Assembly: GCA_964464925.1 (NCBI GenBank)
Contig: CAYXLI010000005.1
Location: forward strand, 124,001-188,000
DNA length: 64,000 bases
DNA from: CAYXLI01 sp964464925
GTDB lineage: Bacteria; Acidobacteriota; Terriglobia; Bryobacterales; Bryobacteraceae
Direction of reading: 5' to 3'
Positions within the stretch are counted from its first letter, which is position 1, and each line of letters opens with the position of its first letter. Shown one piece after another: positions 49,010 through 57,614 of this stretch. The notes under the pieces are model-generated. The model was given only the letters and a program-made list of their open reading frames with translations. It did no database searches and was not told the DNA's origin. The translations under genes and the position numbers were made by a program.

Positions 49010-49747
49010 CTACTTTGACGGCTCCCAATAGCACGTTGAGCCGAATGGCGAGGCTTTGACGATCTTCTTGAAGCCATCGGCTACGGTACCGGCAGGCGAA
49101 CTGTCGCCCGGTTGGCACGCCCGATTCTCGCCGAGTTCCACCTTGGACGGTTTGGGTTCGGCTGGTGGAGGCGGTGGGGCCGGAACAGATGGCGCTTTCG
49201 GCGGCTCCTTGCTGGCAGTTGTCGCTGCTTCCGCCTGTGCGTTGCTTGCGGCTACCTTGTCAGCCAATTCTTCCAGACGCTTCTTAACCTCTTTGCCTTC
49301 CCATTCAAAAGTGATCTCTTTGTTAGAGACGGCGAGAACCTTGAATTCGCCGATCTTGTCGCCAATTTTGTAGGGTTTGTTTTGGCCGCCCGACTTCTCA
49401 GACAGCAGGACCATTGGTCCGGATCCAAAATCCATGACACCGTAGGCAAAGGGTAAAGGCGGCATCTTCTTTTCCGGAGGCGGGGGAGGCGGCGGCGGAA
49501 GGATCACGTTTGGATTCCGATCGCGGGTGAACAGCATTTGCTGAGCAACCTGCGCATAGCTGGTAGCGGCTACAGGTGCGGACTTCGGAATGGACGGGAT
49601 ATTCGGCGCGGGTACAGGCGAGGGCTTCTGCTTCAACACCGTCTCCTGGTGCCCTTTCGATTCGAGGTACTTCTTCCTCAAAACCGATCCGGCGGCCACG
49701 ATGGCGATCAACAAAATTACGTTCAGCAGGAGCAATCGCTGCTTCAT
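49010..49747 (-). CDS. gspC: GspC-like inner-membrane T2SS protein
   Basis: A 245-residue bitopic protein: N-terminal membrane helix ('LLLLNVILLIAIVAAGSVL', 4-22), periplasmic linker, a run of eight prolines near 83-90, and a homology-region-like beta domain ('YGVMDFGSGPMVLLSEKSGG', 'YKIGDKIGEFKVLAVSNKEI'). A second Pro-rich stretch precedes a small C-terminal domain with 'VADGFKKIVKASPFGSTCYW'. It should link the inner-membrane platform to the secretin. There is no clear PDZ domain. Position in the operon (after gspM and before gspD) and topology fit GspC or PilP-like; sequence similarity to classical GspC is low. Confidence 0.75.
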   Translation of the reverse strand: MKQRLLLLNVILLIAIVAAGSVLRKKYLESKGHQETVLKQKPSPVPAPNIPSIPKSAPVAATSYAQVAQQMLFTRDRNPNVILPPPPPPPPEKKMPPLPFAYGVMDFGSGPMVLLSEKSGGQNKPYKIGDKIGEFKVLAVSNKEITFEWEGKEVKKRLEELADKVAASNAQAEAATTASKEPPKAPSVPAPPPPPAEPKPSKVELGENRACQPGDSSPAGTVADGFKKIVKASPFGSTCYWEPSK

Positions 49748-50343
49748 AATGTGCTCCCTGTCTTCTTATCGGGGATCAGCTCACGGCGCACGACCCCGGT
49801 GACGGTCACCCGCACGGGCATGATCTTTTCCTTCGGATTCGCGTTGCCCACACGGATCTCATTTGACGCGATCAGCTCCTTCTGGTTCGCCAGATCGGCC
49901 AAGAGATTCACGAGTTGCTCAATGCGGCAATCGAACGAGACGCTGACGGTCACTTCGCCGTAGTGCGAGTCGATCGGTTTGATCGGCCCGATCTCCGAAC
50001 TCCGCATGTCGATTGGAGGATTCTGAGACTTCATGAGCCGGCGCACAATTTGGATGAGCTGCGCCTGCGCCTGTTGTGACGTGTCGGCTTCGATCAGACC
50101 TTTCTCCCGGTCCTTCAACTCGGCTTCTGCCTTATCGAGCGCCTGCTGACGGCCGGGCACTGCAGCGGCCGTTTGCCGAAGTTTCGCGAGACGCTTTTCA
50201 GCGGCAGGAACGTTGTCCACTGCAGCAACTGTCGGCACTACGGTCGTCTGCTTCGGATCGTCAGAAGCGAGATAGCTGACTAGCAGGATGCCACCTACCG
50301 CGAAGGGCAAAATGGTGACGAGGCGCTTTTCCCGTTGTGTCAT
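49744..50343 (-). CDS. gspM: GspM / PilO-like T2SS protein
   Basis: A 199-residue bitopic protein with a membrane helix at residues 10-26 ('ILPFAVGGILLVSYLAS'), a coiled-coil ('AEKRLAKLRQTAAAVPGRQQ' to 'LKDREKGLIEADTSQQ') and a ferredoxin-like C-terminal domain ('EVTVSVSFDCRIEQLVNLLA'). This is the architecture of GspM/PilO, which pairs with GspL in the inner-membrane platform. The ATG overlaps the gspL stop by 4 bp and its own stop overlaps gspC. Confidence 0.82.
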   Translation of the reverse strand: MTQREKRLVTILPFAVGGILLVSYLASDDPKQTTVVPTVAAVDNVPAAEKRLAKLRQTAAAVPGRQQALDKAEAELKDREKGLIEADTSQQAQAQLIQIVRRLMKSQNPPIDMRSSEIGPIKPIDSHYGEVTVSVSFDCRIEQLVNLLADLANQKELIASNEIRVGNANPKEKIMPVRVTVTGVVRRELIPDKKTGSTL

Positions 50344-51659
50344 TTCTTCGGCGCCTCCCGGTTTGCACGAATGCTGAATACTTCGCCATTAGCTACACGT
50401 GTGGGCGCCATCGTAAATTCGGAAGCTTCGAAAAGGGGCGAGTTATCGATCGTCTTGAGCAGATTTGCGGCGGCATCCACCTCACCTGTGAGAGTGATCT
50501 GGCCGCGTCGCACTTCGAGACTGTTCAGATAACCGGGAGGCGTCACCAGCTTCGTCAATTCGTTGAGCGCGTCCAGGTCCTCGCGCGAACGCTTGTGATA
50601 GTCTTCCAGGAATTGTGCGCGACTCTTGGAGTCGGCGATCTTCTTATCGAGGATTTCGACTTTCCGGGCCGCCGGCTCGACCTTCTTGATCTCACCCTGG
50701 AGAACCTTGAGGTACCTGCCGTTTTCCAGGTTGGAGTACGCGGCGAGCGCGCCGACCATCAGGAGCAGAATGGAGCCGAGCGCGAATGTCGGGACGAGGC
50801 GCAGGCGCGAACTGCCCTTCCGCATCTCTGGCGGAAGCAGGTTCGCGCTCAGTCCAAGCCAAGGGCATGCCCCCGCGAGAGACGTGGCGTAGGGCAGCGC
50901 CCGCTGTTCGAACGCTGCGGTCTTTGGATCGTGATTGGGCGGAAAGACTTGCGGCTTGGGCAGCAGCGTGTGTAGTTCCGCGCCGTGCGTCTCAGGCCCG
51001 AGGCGCAGTTCGGACACGGCAAAGGCAACCGCTCTATCGGAGGCGTAAGGGAAGCCCGCCGAGAAGATTGGGCGTGATTCGCTCTCGCCGTAAACTTCAA
51101 ATTCGCCGGCACCTTGATGAACCGCTACGAAAGCGGCGGGCGGCGCGGAGTGCACGCGGAAAGCCGAATGGATGGCAGCGGCGGAGAAAGTGAATGAAGC
51201 GACCTTGATGCCGGCCTCGGCGAACAGATTTGCGTACTGGTCCAGTACATCCCGGCGCGTGATGCCGACCAGGACCGACGTGGTCTTTCCGATACGCGCG
51301 AAGGCCGAAACGGCTTCATCCTCACCGTAAGGATGGAGCGAATCGATTTGCAAAGCGATGGCAGGGCCGAGATCCTCATCCTTTACGCCGGGCATCGCAA
51401 TCTGGCGAACGATTACTTCGCGGCGAGGCAAGAGGACTGTCGCCGCAATGTGCGCGGCGCCGATCTGCTTTAAAAACGCGTTGAGTTCGCGGCCCCACTC
51501 AGCCGCGGGCCGGTTCCTGTAATCCGTGACTGTTGCGGATCCCAGCACAGCGATACTGTTGGGGCGCACCTTGGTAATTGTGACGTTCAGGTCGTTGGCG
51601 AGGATTTCAACGCCGACGCCGGTGCCGAAGGCGAGCCACTTGCGATAATCCGTTGCCAT
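50340..51659 (-). CDS. gspL: GspL-like protein (PilM-like and PilN-like parts fused)
   Basis: A 439-residue protein. The N-terminal ~270 residues form an actin-like (PilM/GspL cytoplasmic) domain: 'LPRREVIVRQIAMPGVKDED', 'PYGEDEAVSAFARIGKTTSV', 'FAVSELRLGPETHGAEL'. A membrane helix follows at about 290-310 ('FALGSILLLMVGALAAYS'), then a coiled-coil ('LQGEIKKVEPAARKVEILDK') and a small ferredoxin-like periplasmic domain like PilN ('NSLEVRRGQITLTGEVDAAA'). GspL recruits the GspE ATPase to the membrane. It overlaps gspM by 4 bp and is 2 bp from gspK. Confidence 0.85.
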   Translation of the reverse strand: MATDYRKWLAFGTGVGVEILANDLNVTITKVRPNSIAVLGSATVTDYRNRPAAEWGRELNAFLKQIGAAHIAATVLLPRREVIVRQIAMPGVKDEDLGPAIALQIDSLHPYGEDEAVSAFARIGKTTSVLVGITRRDVLDQYANLFAEAGIKVASFTFSAAAIHSAFRVHSAPPAAFVAVHQGAGEFEVYGESESRPIFSAGFPYASDRAVAFAVSELRLGPETHGAELHTLLPKPQVFPPNHDPKTAAFEQRALPYATSLAGACPWLGLSANLLPPEMRKGSSRLRLVPTFALGSILLLMVGALAAYSNLENGRYLKVLQGEIKKVEPAARKVEILDKKIADSKSRAQFLEDYHKRSREDLDALNELTKLVTPPGYLNSLEVRRGQITLTGEVDAAANLLKTIDNSPLFEASEFTMAPTRVANGEVFSIRANREAPKK

Positions 51660-51661
51660 GC

Positions 51662-52627
51662 TCAGTTGTCGTACCAGCGCAGAATTTCGTACGGAGGATT
51701 GTAGCCGGGCTCCCGGAACTTGACTAGTGCCGAGACGGTACGCCGCAGGTCGGAAAGTCCGCCATTGGGGAGTGCCAGTTGCGCGGTGGCCCTGAAGGTG
51801 TACATCGTACCGCCGCCCACGCGAAGTTTGCCATAGCCGGGACCTGCCGCCTGCGCGAACATTTGCAACTCACCCATGTTGTGGAAAGGTGCGGCGCGAC
51901 GCCGTTCTACGATGGCCGAAATCACCTCAGGGTTAACTCCGATGGTGGCCAGCACAGCAGGTTCCGCGGTGTTTACATCGACATTGTTCGGTACCGCGTA
52001 CACGGACATGCAATCCTTCAGACCGGCTTTTCGCATTAACCGGCCTTGCGGATCACGTACATAGCTGCCATAAAAGAGTTCCGGCGTCACGCCCTTCACA
52101 AGGAGAAGTTCCTCTAACTCTTCAAAAGACGAGTGGCGCGCCCGAAAAGACGGAGTGCGTGACAAATAAAACTGATCGAAGGGGGTCAGCCCCCCGGGCG
52201 AAGCCGTCCGCCAGTCCAGAATAGCGGCCGTGATCCCCATGGCGGCCTCGGGACCCACACCTAAGTTGATGAGAAGACGGGTCACGTCCATGGGCTCCGC
52301 CTGGTTCACGCTGATCTTCGAAGACTCAGGAATAATTTCGACAATGGCCGGGCCGGAAGGGAAACGGAATGCCAGCCGTGCTTTCCCCTGTTCGTAAAAA
52401 CGCGCAGAGCCGTCCGGATTGCGGTACTGCGGTCCCCAAAACATATACAGCAGAGCCCGTTCTACTGCTCCGGCAGCTATGTAGTGCGCGCGGGCTTCCT
52501 CGGAAGCGGTTGCCGTACGCTCGGTTTCCGCCCGGACGGAATTGGCTACGGAGAACGCGATAGCCGCCAAAGCTGCCGTCACCCACATGACTGCGAGAAG
52601 GGCGCCGCCGTTCTGCCTGGCTCTCAC
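51662..52627 (-). CDS. gspK: Minor pseudopilin GspK
   Basis: A 321-residue GspK. The class III signal is 'RARQNGGALLAVMWVTAALA', cut after the Gly, with no Glu at +5, as expected for GspK at the pilus tip. The large C-terminal alpha domain shows 'LLINLGVGPEAAMGITAAIL' and the helix-hairpin-helix-like 'VDVNTAEPAVLATIGVNPEV'. The start is the GTG at 52627, which overlaps the gspJ stop (GTGA); the frame is open further upstream but that part is inside gspJ. It caps the pseudopilus with GspI and GspJ. Confidence 0.9.
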   Translation of the reverse strand: MRARQNGGALLAVMWVTAALAAIAFSVANSVRAETERTATASEEARAHYIAAGAVERALLYMFWGPQYRNPDGSARFYEQGKARLAFRFPSGPAIVEIIPESSKISVNQAEPMDVTRLLINLGVGPEAAMGITAAILDWRTASPGGLTPFDQFYLSRTPSFRARHSSFEELEELLLVKGVTPELFYGSYVRDPQGRLMRKAGLKDCMSVYAVPNNVDVNTAEPAVLATIGVNPEVISAIVERRRAAPFHNMGELQMFAQAAGPGYGKLRVGGGTMYTFRATAQLALPNGGLSDLRRTVSALVKFREPGYNPPYEILRWYDN

Positions 52628-53367
52628 TCGTTGTACCTCGTGAAAACGTCGCGATTCACCCGCATAGGGGCAGTGACTGCCCCGATCTGCAGTTTGCCGT
52701 CGTTCGGATCGAGCGGGCGCATCTCGACGCGGATTGCAGCGGGCGGACGGGCTTTCGCCCACCGGGGAACCCAGCGCTCGGCGCCGGGAGGCTGCTGCAG
52801 TTCTTCCTTATAGAAAAAGCGGCAGGAGGATAGCTTGTCCGCAAGTACGAAGGAGTGCGGGCCGGCTACTACCTCGCGGAAGTGTCCAGTGGGCAAGCCT
52901 TCCACGTCGGGACCGACACCGGCGCAGAGCTGACCGGTGGAGAGAGCGCCCGTGTAGAGAATTTCGTTAACGATCAGCCGGACACCTGCGCCGTTCTCGC
53001 CCGGGATCACCTGATACTCGAGAATCTGGGGATAGCCGCGGGTGGCGTCCTGCAGCGAGTAGCTGGAAACCAGGCGCATAGTCTGTTCCTCCCCTTGAAA
53101 GAAGACCACGCTGGTGATGCCGCCCTGGGGCACGACGCAGTCCGCTTTTACGGGCATATAGCCGGCCAGTTGTTGGCGAAAGACACGCTCGACACCGATG
53201 ACGCGGCGGTTGCTCATGAGACGGCCGTTGGACTTGGTCATTGAGTTGAGGCCGACGCGCAAAGCAAACAGCATTCCGACGGAGAGGAGGCTGAGGAGCG
53301 TGATGGCGACCAGAAGTTCCATCAGCGTTACGCCGGATTGCGTGTGTCGAGCCCGTGAAGCCCTCAT
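52624..53367 (-). CDS. gspJ: Minor pseudopilin GspJ
   Basis: A 247-residue protein with a prepilin signal 'QSGVTLMELLVAITLLSLLS' (cut after Gly12, Glu at +5) and a beta-rich C-terminal domain ('QEQTMRLVSSYSLQ' region, 'SSCRFFYKEELQQPPG', 'PPAAIRVEMRPL') typical of GspJ. It overlaps gspI by 4 bp upstream and gspK downstream. It is part of the pseudopilus tip complex I-J-K. Confidence 0.9.
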   Translation of the reverse strand: MRASRARHTQSGVTLMELLVAITLLSLLSVGMLFALRVGLNSMTKSNGRLMSNRRVIGVERVFRQQLAGYMPVKADCVVPQGGITSVVFFQGEEQTMRLVSSYSLQDATRGYPQILEYQVIPGENGAGVRLIVNEILYTGALSTGQLCAGVGPDVEGLPTGHFREVVAGPHSFVLADKLSSCRFFYKEELQQPPGAERWVPRWAKARPPAAIRVEMRPLDPNDGKLQIGAVTAPMRVNRDVFTRYNE

Positions 53368-53786
53368 GGCCGGACCGCGATTCCCTGGGCGATATCTTCC
53401 TGCGTGAGGACGTTCCGCCGGAAGCCCTCCATTGTGAAGGTGCGGCGCTTATCCGCGGACATCCACCAGACCTCCAGTTCGATACGGTCGAGAACGAAGT
53501 AGCCCGGCGCCGGGTTGGGCACGGTTTCGTAAGGGGTAACGCGCGCACGCCAGCCGGCATTCCGGCCCTCGAACTGGCCTTGGAAGGTCTGGAATCGCGG
53601 CACTTTCTTCAAGGCGAGAAGCTCGTCCATTTTTTCGCGGCCCAGGAGCGTGGCCTGATCGTAGTCGGTCAGTTTCGCTGCATTGCGGAGCGAGCCGGAG
53701 AGCGCAGACAGCAATCCGGTAATGGCAATGGCCATGATGACCGTTGCCACCATCACTTCCAGCAATGTGAATCCGCGTTTCTTCAT
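53364..53786 (-). CDS. gspI: Minor pseudopilin GspI
   Basis: A 140-residue protein beginning MKKRGFTLLEVMVATVIMAI, a standard prepilin peptide (cut after Gly5, Glu at +5). The short globular part has 'LGREKMDELLALKKVPRFQT' and the strand 'RIELEVWWMSADKRRTFTME'. Size and order (H-I-J-K) identify it as GspI, which starts tip assembly. It overlaps its neighbours by 4 bp each. Confidence 0.9.
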   Translation of the reverse strand: MKKRGFTLLEVMVATVIMAIAITGLLSALSGSLRNAAKLTDYDQATLLGREKMDELLALKKVPRFQTFQGQFEGRNAGWRARVTPYETVPNPAPGYFVLDRIELEVWWMSADKRRTFTMEGFRRNVLTQEDIAQGIAVRP

Positions 53787-54247
53787 TGTTCGACTTGGGG
53801 CACGCCAGTGATCGGATCGACGCGCACGACCCTCTTGCGTCCCTTTGTGTTCGTAATTTCGATGCCGAATCGCGGCACGGTGCCGCCCGGGTAGAGCAGG
53901 TACACGCGGCTGGTTTCGTCATTGCCGAGCGCCGGGTGCTCGGGCAAAATGCGGCTGATTTTGACTCCGTCCGGCATTTCGAGCTTCTTGAGGAAGGCCG
54001 GGGCGACGGAGCGGAGCGAGAGGGAGTTGTCCGCCTTGGAGATAGTTACCTCCACTGCTTCCTGCCGGCGTTCAGCCCGGTTCAGCCCGCTATTCAGGAA
54101 GCTGACGATCGAATCGGACGCCGACGTAAGACGCAGCGCCTCCAGTCCCGCTGTGACGGAGGGGAAGCTGATGGCCGCGATCAGGCCGACCAGCGTCACC
54201 ACGATCAACATCTCGATCAACGTGACGCCCTTTTGACAACTTCGCAT
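53783..54247 (-). CDS. gspH: Minor pseudopilin GspH
   Basis: A 154-residue pseudopilin: 'RSCQKGVTLIEMLIVVTLVG' (cut after Gly7, Glu at +5), then 'LRLTSASDSIVSFLNSGLNR' and a beta-domain ending 'VVRVDPITGVPQVEQ'. Position between gspG and gspI supports GspH, which sits below the I-J-K tip. It starts at ATG 54247, 9 bp after gspG. Confidence 0.88.
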   Translation of the reverse strand: MRSCQKGVTLIEMLIVVTLVGLIAAISFPSVTAGLEALRLTSASDSIVSFLNSGLNRAERRQEAVEVTISKADNSLSLRSVAPAFLKKLEMPDGVKISRILPEHPALGNDETSRVYLLYPGGTVPRFGIEITNTKGRKRVVRVDPITGVPQVEQ

Positions 54248-54256
54248 TGAAAAGAA

Positions 54257-54700
54257 CTACTGCGAACCTTTCCAACTCACGATATCCGCGTTGATGCCCT
54301 CACCCCCAGGCTGGCCATCCGCTCCGAGCGAGGTAATGTCGGGCTCGTCGCCGTGCTCTCCCGGATACTTATAGATGTACGCATTGCCCCAGGGATCGTT
54401 CGGGATGTCCTGCGGCAGGTACGGCCCTTCCCAGCGGTTGACGTTCTGCGGCTTCACACGCAATGCCTTCAGCCCTTCTTCAGTCGAAGGGAAAGTGCTG
54501 GTATCGAGCTTATATTGCCCCAGCGCGGTGGCGAATGCATTGATCTGCGCTTTGGCAGCCGTGACCTTTGCCTTGTCGGCCTTGCCAAGCATCTTGGGCG
54601 CCACCAAAGCCGCGAACAATGCGATGATGGTGACGACCACGAGCATTTCGATGAGCGTCACGCCCGCTTCTCTACTACGCCTTCTTCTTTTCTGTTCCAT
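54257..54700 (-). CDS. gspG: Major pseudopilin GspG
   Basis: A 147-residue major pseudopilin. Prepilin signal 'RSREAGVTLIEMLVVVTIIA' (Glu at +5), then 'LGQYKLDTSTFPSTEEGLKA' and the C-terminal block 'GPYLPQDIPNDPWGNAYIYK' with 'DITSLGADGQPGGEGINADI', the Ca2+-binding loop region of GspG. It forms the pseudopilus shaft. The ATG at 54700 is preferred because GAGG lies six bases before it; an ATG at 54712 follows the gspF stop directly and gives four more residues. Confidence 0.94.
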   Translation of the reverse strand: MEQKRRRRSREAGVTLIEMLVVVTIIALFAALVAPKMLGKADKAKVTAAKAQINAFATALGQYKLDTSTFPSTEEGLKALRVKPQNVNRWEGPYLPQDIPNDPWGNAYIYKYPGEHGDEPDITSLGADGQPGGEGINADIVSWKGSQ

Positions 54701-54712
54701 ACCTTCCCTCAT

Positions 54713-55924
54713 TTAAACCGCCACGTCGTTGATACTTGTAATCGCCAGCAACATGCTCAGGATAAGCGCGCCGACAATAATGCCCATGATGAGAATGATG
54801 AGCGGCTCGAACAGCGATGTAAAGCGTTTGATCGAGGAGCGCGTATCGTTCTCATAAATATCCGCCATTTTGGCGAACATGGTATCCAGCCTGCCTGTTT
54901 CTTCGCCCACCGTAAGCAGATGCCCGGCGAGCGGCGGGAAAACGCCGGTGCGCTTGATGGGAGTCGCGATGCCTTCACCGCGCTTCACACCCTGCATCAC
55001 GGGCTGAAGCGAGTTGCTGATGCGTTTGTTATTCAGTGTCGCACCGGCGATTCCAATCGATTGCACCAGCGGGACGCTGTTCGCAATCAGAGTGGACATC
55101 GCCCGGGCAAAACGCGAGACCTCCGCCTTCCGGAGCGCATCGCCGAGCACCGGAATCTTCAGACGAAACGTATCCCACCAGAGGCGGCCTTCCAGGCTGC
55201 GTATGTAGACCTGAAATGCGATGGTGCCGCCGAACAGAGCTACACCGCCAGGAAGCGCCCATTGCTTCACAAAATTGCTCGCTTCCAGCATGATTTTTGT
55301 GGGCAGCGGCATGGGAATGTGCGAATCCTGGAACACTGTGGCGAAGCGAGGCACAACAAACGTCAAGAGAAACACGATGGAAGACGTACCGGCGACCGCG
55401 AGCAGCGTTGGATAAACCATCGAAGAGATGATGTAGCTGCGCAGGTCATCGCGGGTTCGTTCGAATTCAGACAGCCGCTCGAAGACAGGAGACAGGGAAC
55501 CGCCGGCTTCGCCCGCGCGCACCATGTTCACGTAGAGATCGGAAAAGTATTCCGGATGGACGGTTAAAGCGTCGGCAAGAGACTTGCCCGATTTGACCAG
55601 GCGCAGTATGTCGGAAATGAGCGCGCGAAATTGCGGGCGCTCGGTCAGTTCACTGGCGATGCTGAGCGCCTTGTCGACAGGGATCCCGGCATTCAACAGC
55701 GTGGAAATTTCCTGAGTGAAGAAGAGAATGTCTTTCTTCTTGCGGCCGCCGAAGGACGGCAGGCTGAGTTCAAACGCCCCGGCCTTCTTTTCGCGCCCGA
55801 CATAAACAGGCGTCAGGCCCTGTTTCCGCAGCTCCTGCGCGACCCACTTTTCCGTATCGGCATTCAGCACGCCGGTGCGCGTCTTGCCATCGGAAGCGAC
55901 TGCTTTGAAGTAGAACGCTGCCAA
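54713..55924 (-). CDS. gspF: T2SS inner-membrane platform protein GspF
   Basis: A 403-residue polytopic protein with the GspF/PilC duplication: two cytoplasmic helical domains (~70-170 and ~270-370) and three membrane helices (near 170-190, 215-240 and 375-398). Signatures are 'FFTQEISTLLNAGIPVDKAL', 'EYFSDLYVNMVRAGEAGGSL' and 'FPPLAGHLLTVGEETGRLDT'. The start is a TTG at 55924, supported by AGGAG seven bases upstream inside gspE. It acts as the rotor or anchor for pseudopilus assembly driven by GspE. Confidence 0.94.
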   Translation of the reverse strand: MAAFYFKAVASDGKTRTGVLNADTEKWVAQELRKQGLTPVYVGREKKAGAFELSLPSFGGRKKKDILFFTQEISTLLNAGIPVDKALSIASELTERPQFRALISDILRLVKSGKSLADALTVHPEYFSDLYVNMVRAGEAGGSLSPVFERLSEFERTRDDLRSYIISSMVYPTLLAVAGTSSIVFLLTFVVPRFATVFQDSHIPMPLPTKIMLEASNFVKQWALPGGVALFGGTIAFQVYIRSLEGRLWWDTFRLKIPVLGDALRKAEVSRFARAMSTLIANSVPLVQSIGIAGATLNNKRISNSLQPVMQGVKRGEGIATPIKRTGVFPPLAGHLLTVGEETGRLDTMFAKMADIYENDTRSSIKRFTSLFEPLIILIMGIIVGALILSMLLAITSINDVAV

Positions 55925-55925
55925 A

Positions 55926-57614
55926 CTAGAACTCCTGCGTGACGCGCATGACTTCCGCCGCGGTAGTCACGCCCTGACGCACTTTCAGCCAGCCGTCTTC
56001 GCGGAGGTTGCGCATGCCATTGCGGCGGGAAGCCTTCGTAATCTCTCCAGCGTCCTCATTTGCCATGATGCGCTTACGAATATCGTCGTTGATCTCCATC
56101 AACTCGAAGACGCCGACACGGCCGGTGTAGCCCGTACCAAAGCACGCATCGCAACCAGCTCCTTTGTAGGTCATGATGTGATCGCCATCGGGTGTCATCC
56201 GATAGCCGGCGTCCGCCTTGCAGTCCGGGCAGATCACGCGGACCAGACGCTGCGCCAGCACGGCGACTAAGGAAGACGTAATGAGGTAATTCTCCACGCC
56301 CATGTCGGTAAGCCGTGAGATGGCGCTAGGCGCGTCATTCGTGTGCAGCGTGCTGTATACGAAGTGACCGGTGAGCGAGGCGCGGATCGCGATGTCGGCG
56401 GTCTCTCGATCACGAATTTCGCCGACCATGATCACATCCGGATCCTGACGCATGATATGACGCAGGCCGCTTGCGAATGTAAGGCCGATCTGCGGATTCA
56501 CGTGGATCTGATTGATTCCGTCCATCTGGTACTCGACGGGATCCTCGATGGTGATGATGTTCTTATCGGTCTGATTGATACGCTTCAGCGCTGAATACAG
56601 CGTGGTTGATTTACCGCTGCCCGTCGGACCGGTCACAAGAAAAATGCCGTGCGGCAGGGAGGTGTAATGCTCCATGCGGCCAAGCATGTGGCCGTCAAAG
56701 CCGAGGCGCCCGAGGTCGTAGAACTCACCGGCTGAGCGGTCAAGCAAACGCATGACGACCTTCTCACCATAGAGTACCGGCAAAGTTGAGATGCGAAGGT
56801 CGACTTCGCGGCCCATCGACTTGATCTTAATGCGGCCATCTTGAGGCAGGCGGCGCTCGGCGATGTTGAGCTTCGCCATGAGCTTGACACGCGAGATAAT
56901 CGCGGGGCGCAGCTCTCGCGGAGGCGGCTCCTGTTCGTGGAGTACGCCATCAATGCGATACCGTATGCGGAATTCCTTTTCGAACGGCTCCATGTGAATG
57001 TCGCTGGCGCGCTTTTCCACGGCGAGCGCGATCATGGCGTTTACGAGGCGTATGACCGGTGCCTCGCTGGCCATATCGCGGAGGTGTTCGAGATCTTCGT
57101 TCGCCTGCGCAGCATCTTCTTCGAAGCCGGCTCTCGAAGCAGCCTCGCCGTAGTATTTATCGACGGCTTCGACGATCTCGGCTTCGCTCGCTAACGCCGG
57201 CTCGACGCGTAATCCCGTGAAGGCTCCCACGGCATTAATGGTTTCGAAATCGAGCGGATCAGCCATTGCGAGCGTGACCGCATTGTCGTTCAGAGCGACC
57301 GGCAGACAGCGGAATTGGCGCAGAAAGCGGGGTGAAAGCTTTTCCGTCTCAGGCGAGACGGCCGGTGGACCGTCGATTGCGATCAGCGGGACACCGATCT
57401 GGTCAGCGAGCGCGTGCAACACGTCTTTCGCGGCGATGAAGCCGAGGTCGACCAGAATCTTGCCGAGTTTCTCCCCGCGTTCTTTTTGCAGTTCAAGAGC
57501 CCGCTCCAGGTCATCGGGTGTGATCTGCCTGCGGGACATAAGGATCTCCCCAAGGCGCATGGGGCGGGCCGCAACCGCAGTTGCTTCAGTATTCAGTGAT
57601 TCGGAGGGCAGCAT
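55926..57614 (-). CDS. gspE: T2SS assembly ATPase GspE
   Basis: A 562-residue hexameric ATPase. An N-terminal MshEN/N1E domain (about 20-150; 'LGEILMSRRQITPDDLERAL') is followed by a linker, the Asp box region 'RYRIDGVLHEQEPPPRELRP', Walker A 'GPTGSGKST' at 329-337, Walker B 'VIMVGEIRDRETADIA' near 394-409 and a His box 'STLHTN'. The tetracysteine zinc site is Cys462, Cys465 ('CPDC'), Cys488 and Cys491 ('CDAC'). It powers pseudopilus extension. The ATG at 57614 overlaps the upstream gene by 29 bp, and no ribosome binding site is clear; ATGs at 57560 or 57539 are possible. Confidence 0.94.
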   Translation of the reverse strand: MLPSESLNTEATAVAARPMRLGEILMSRRQITPDDLERALELQKERGEKLGKILVDLGFIAAKDVLHALADQIGVPLIAIDGPPAVSPETEKLSPRFLRQFRCLPVALNDNAVTLAMADPLDFETINAVGAFTGLRVEPALASEAEIVEAVDKYYGEAASRAGFEEDAAQANEDLEHLRDMASEAPVIRLVNAMIALAVEKRASDIHMEPFEKEFRIRYRIDGVLHEQEPPPRELRPAIISRVKLMAKLNIAERRLPQDGRIKIKSMGREVDLRISTLPVLYGEKVVMRLLDRSAGEFYDLGRLGFDGHMLGRMEHYTSLPHGIFLVTGPTGSGKSTTLYSALKRINQTDKNIITIEDPVEYQMDGINQIHVNPQIGLTFASGLRHIMRQDPDVIMVGEIRDRETADIAIRASLTGHFVYSTLHTNDAPSAISRLTDMGVENYLITSSLVAVLAQRLVRVICPDCKADAGYRMTPDGDHIMTYKGAGCDACFGTGYTGRVGVFELMEINDDIRKRIMANEDAGEITKASRRNGMRNLREDGWLKVRQGVTTAAEVMRVTQEF

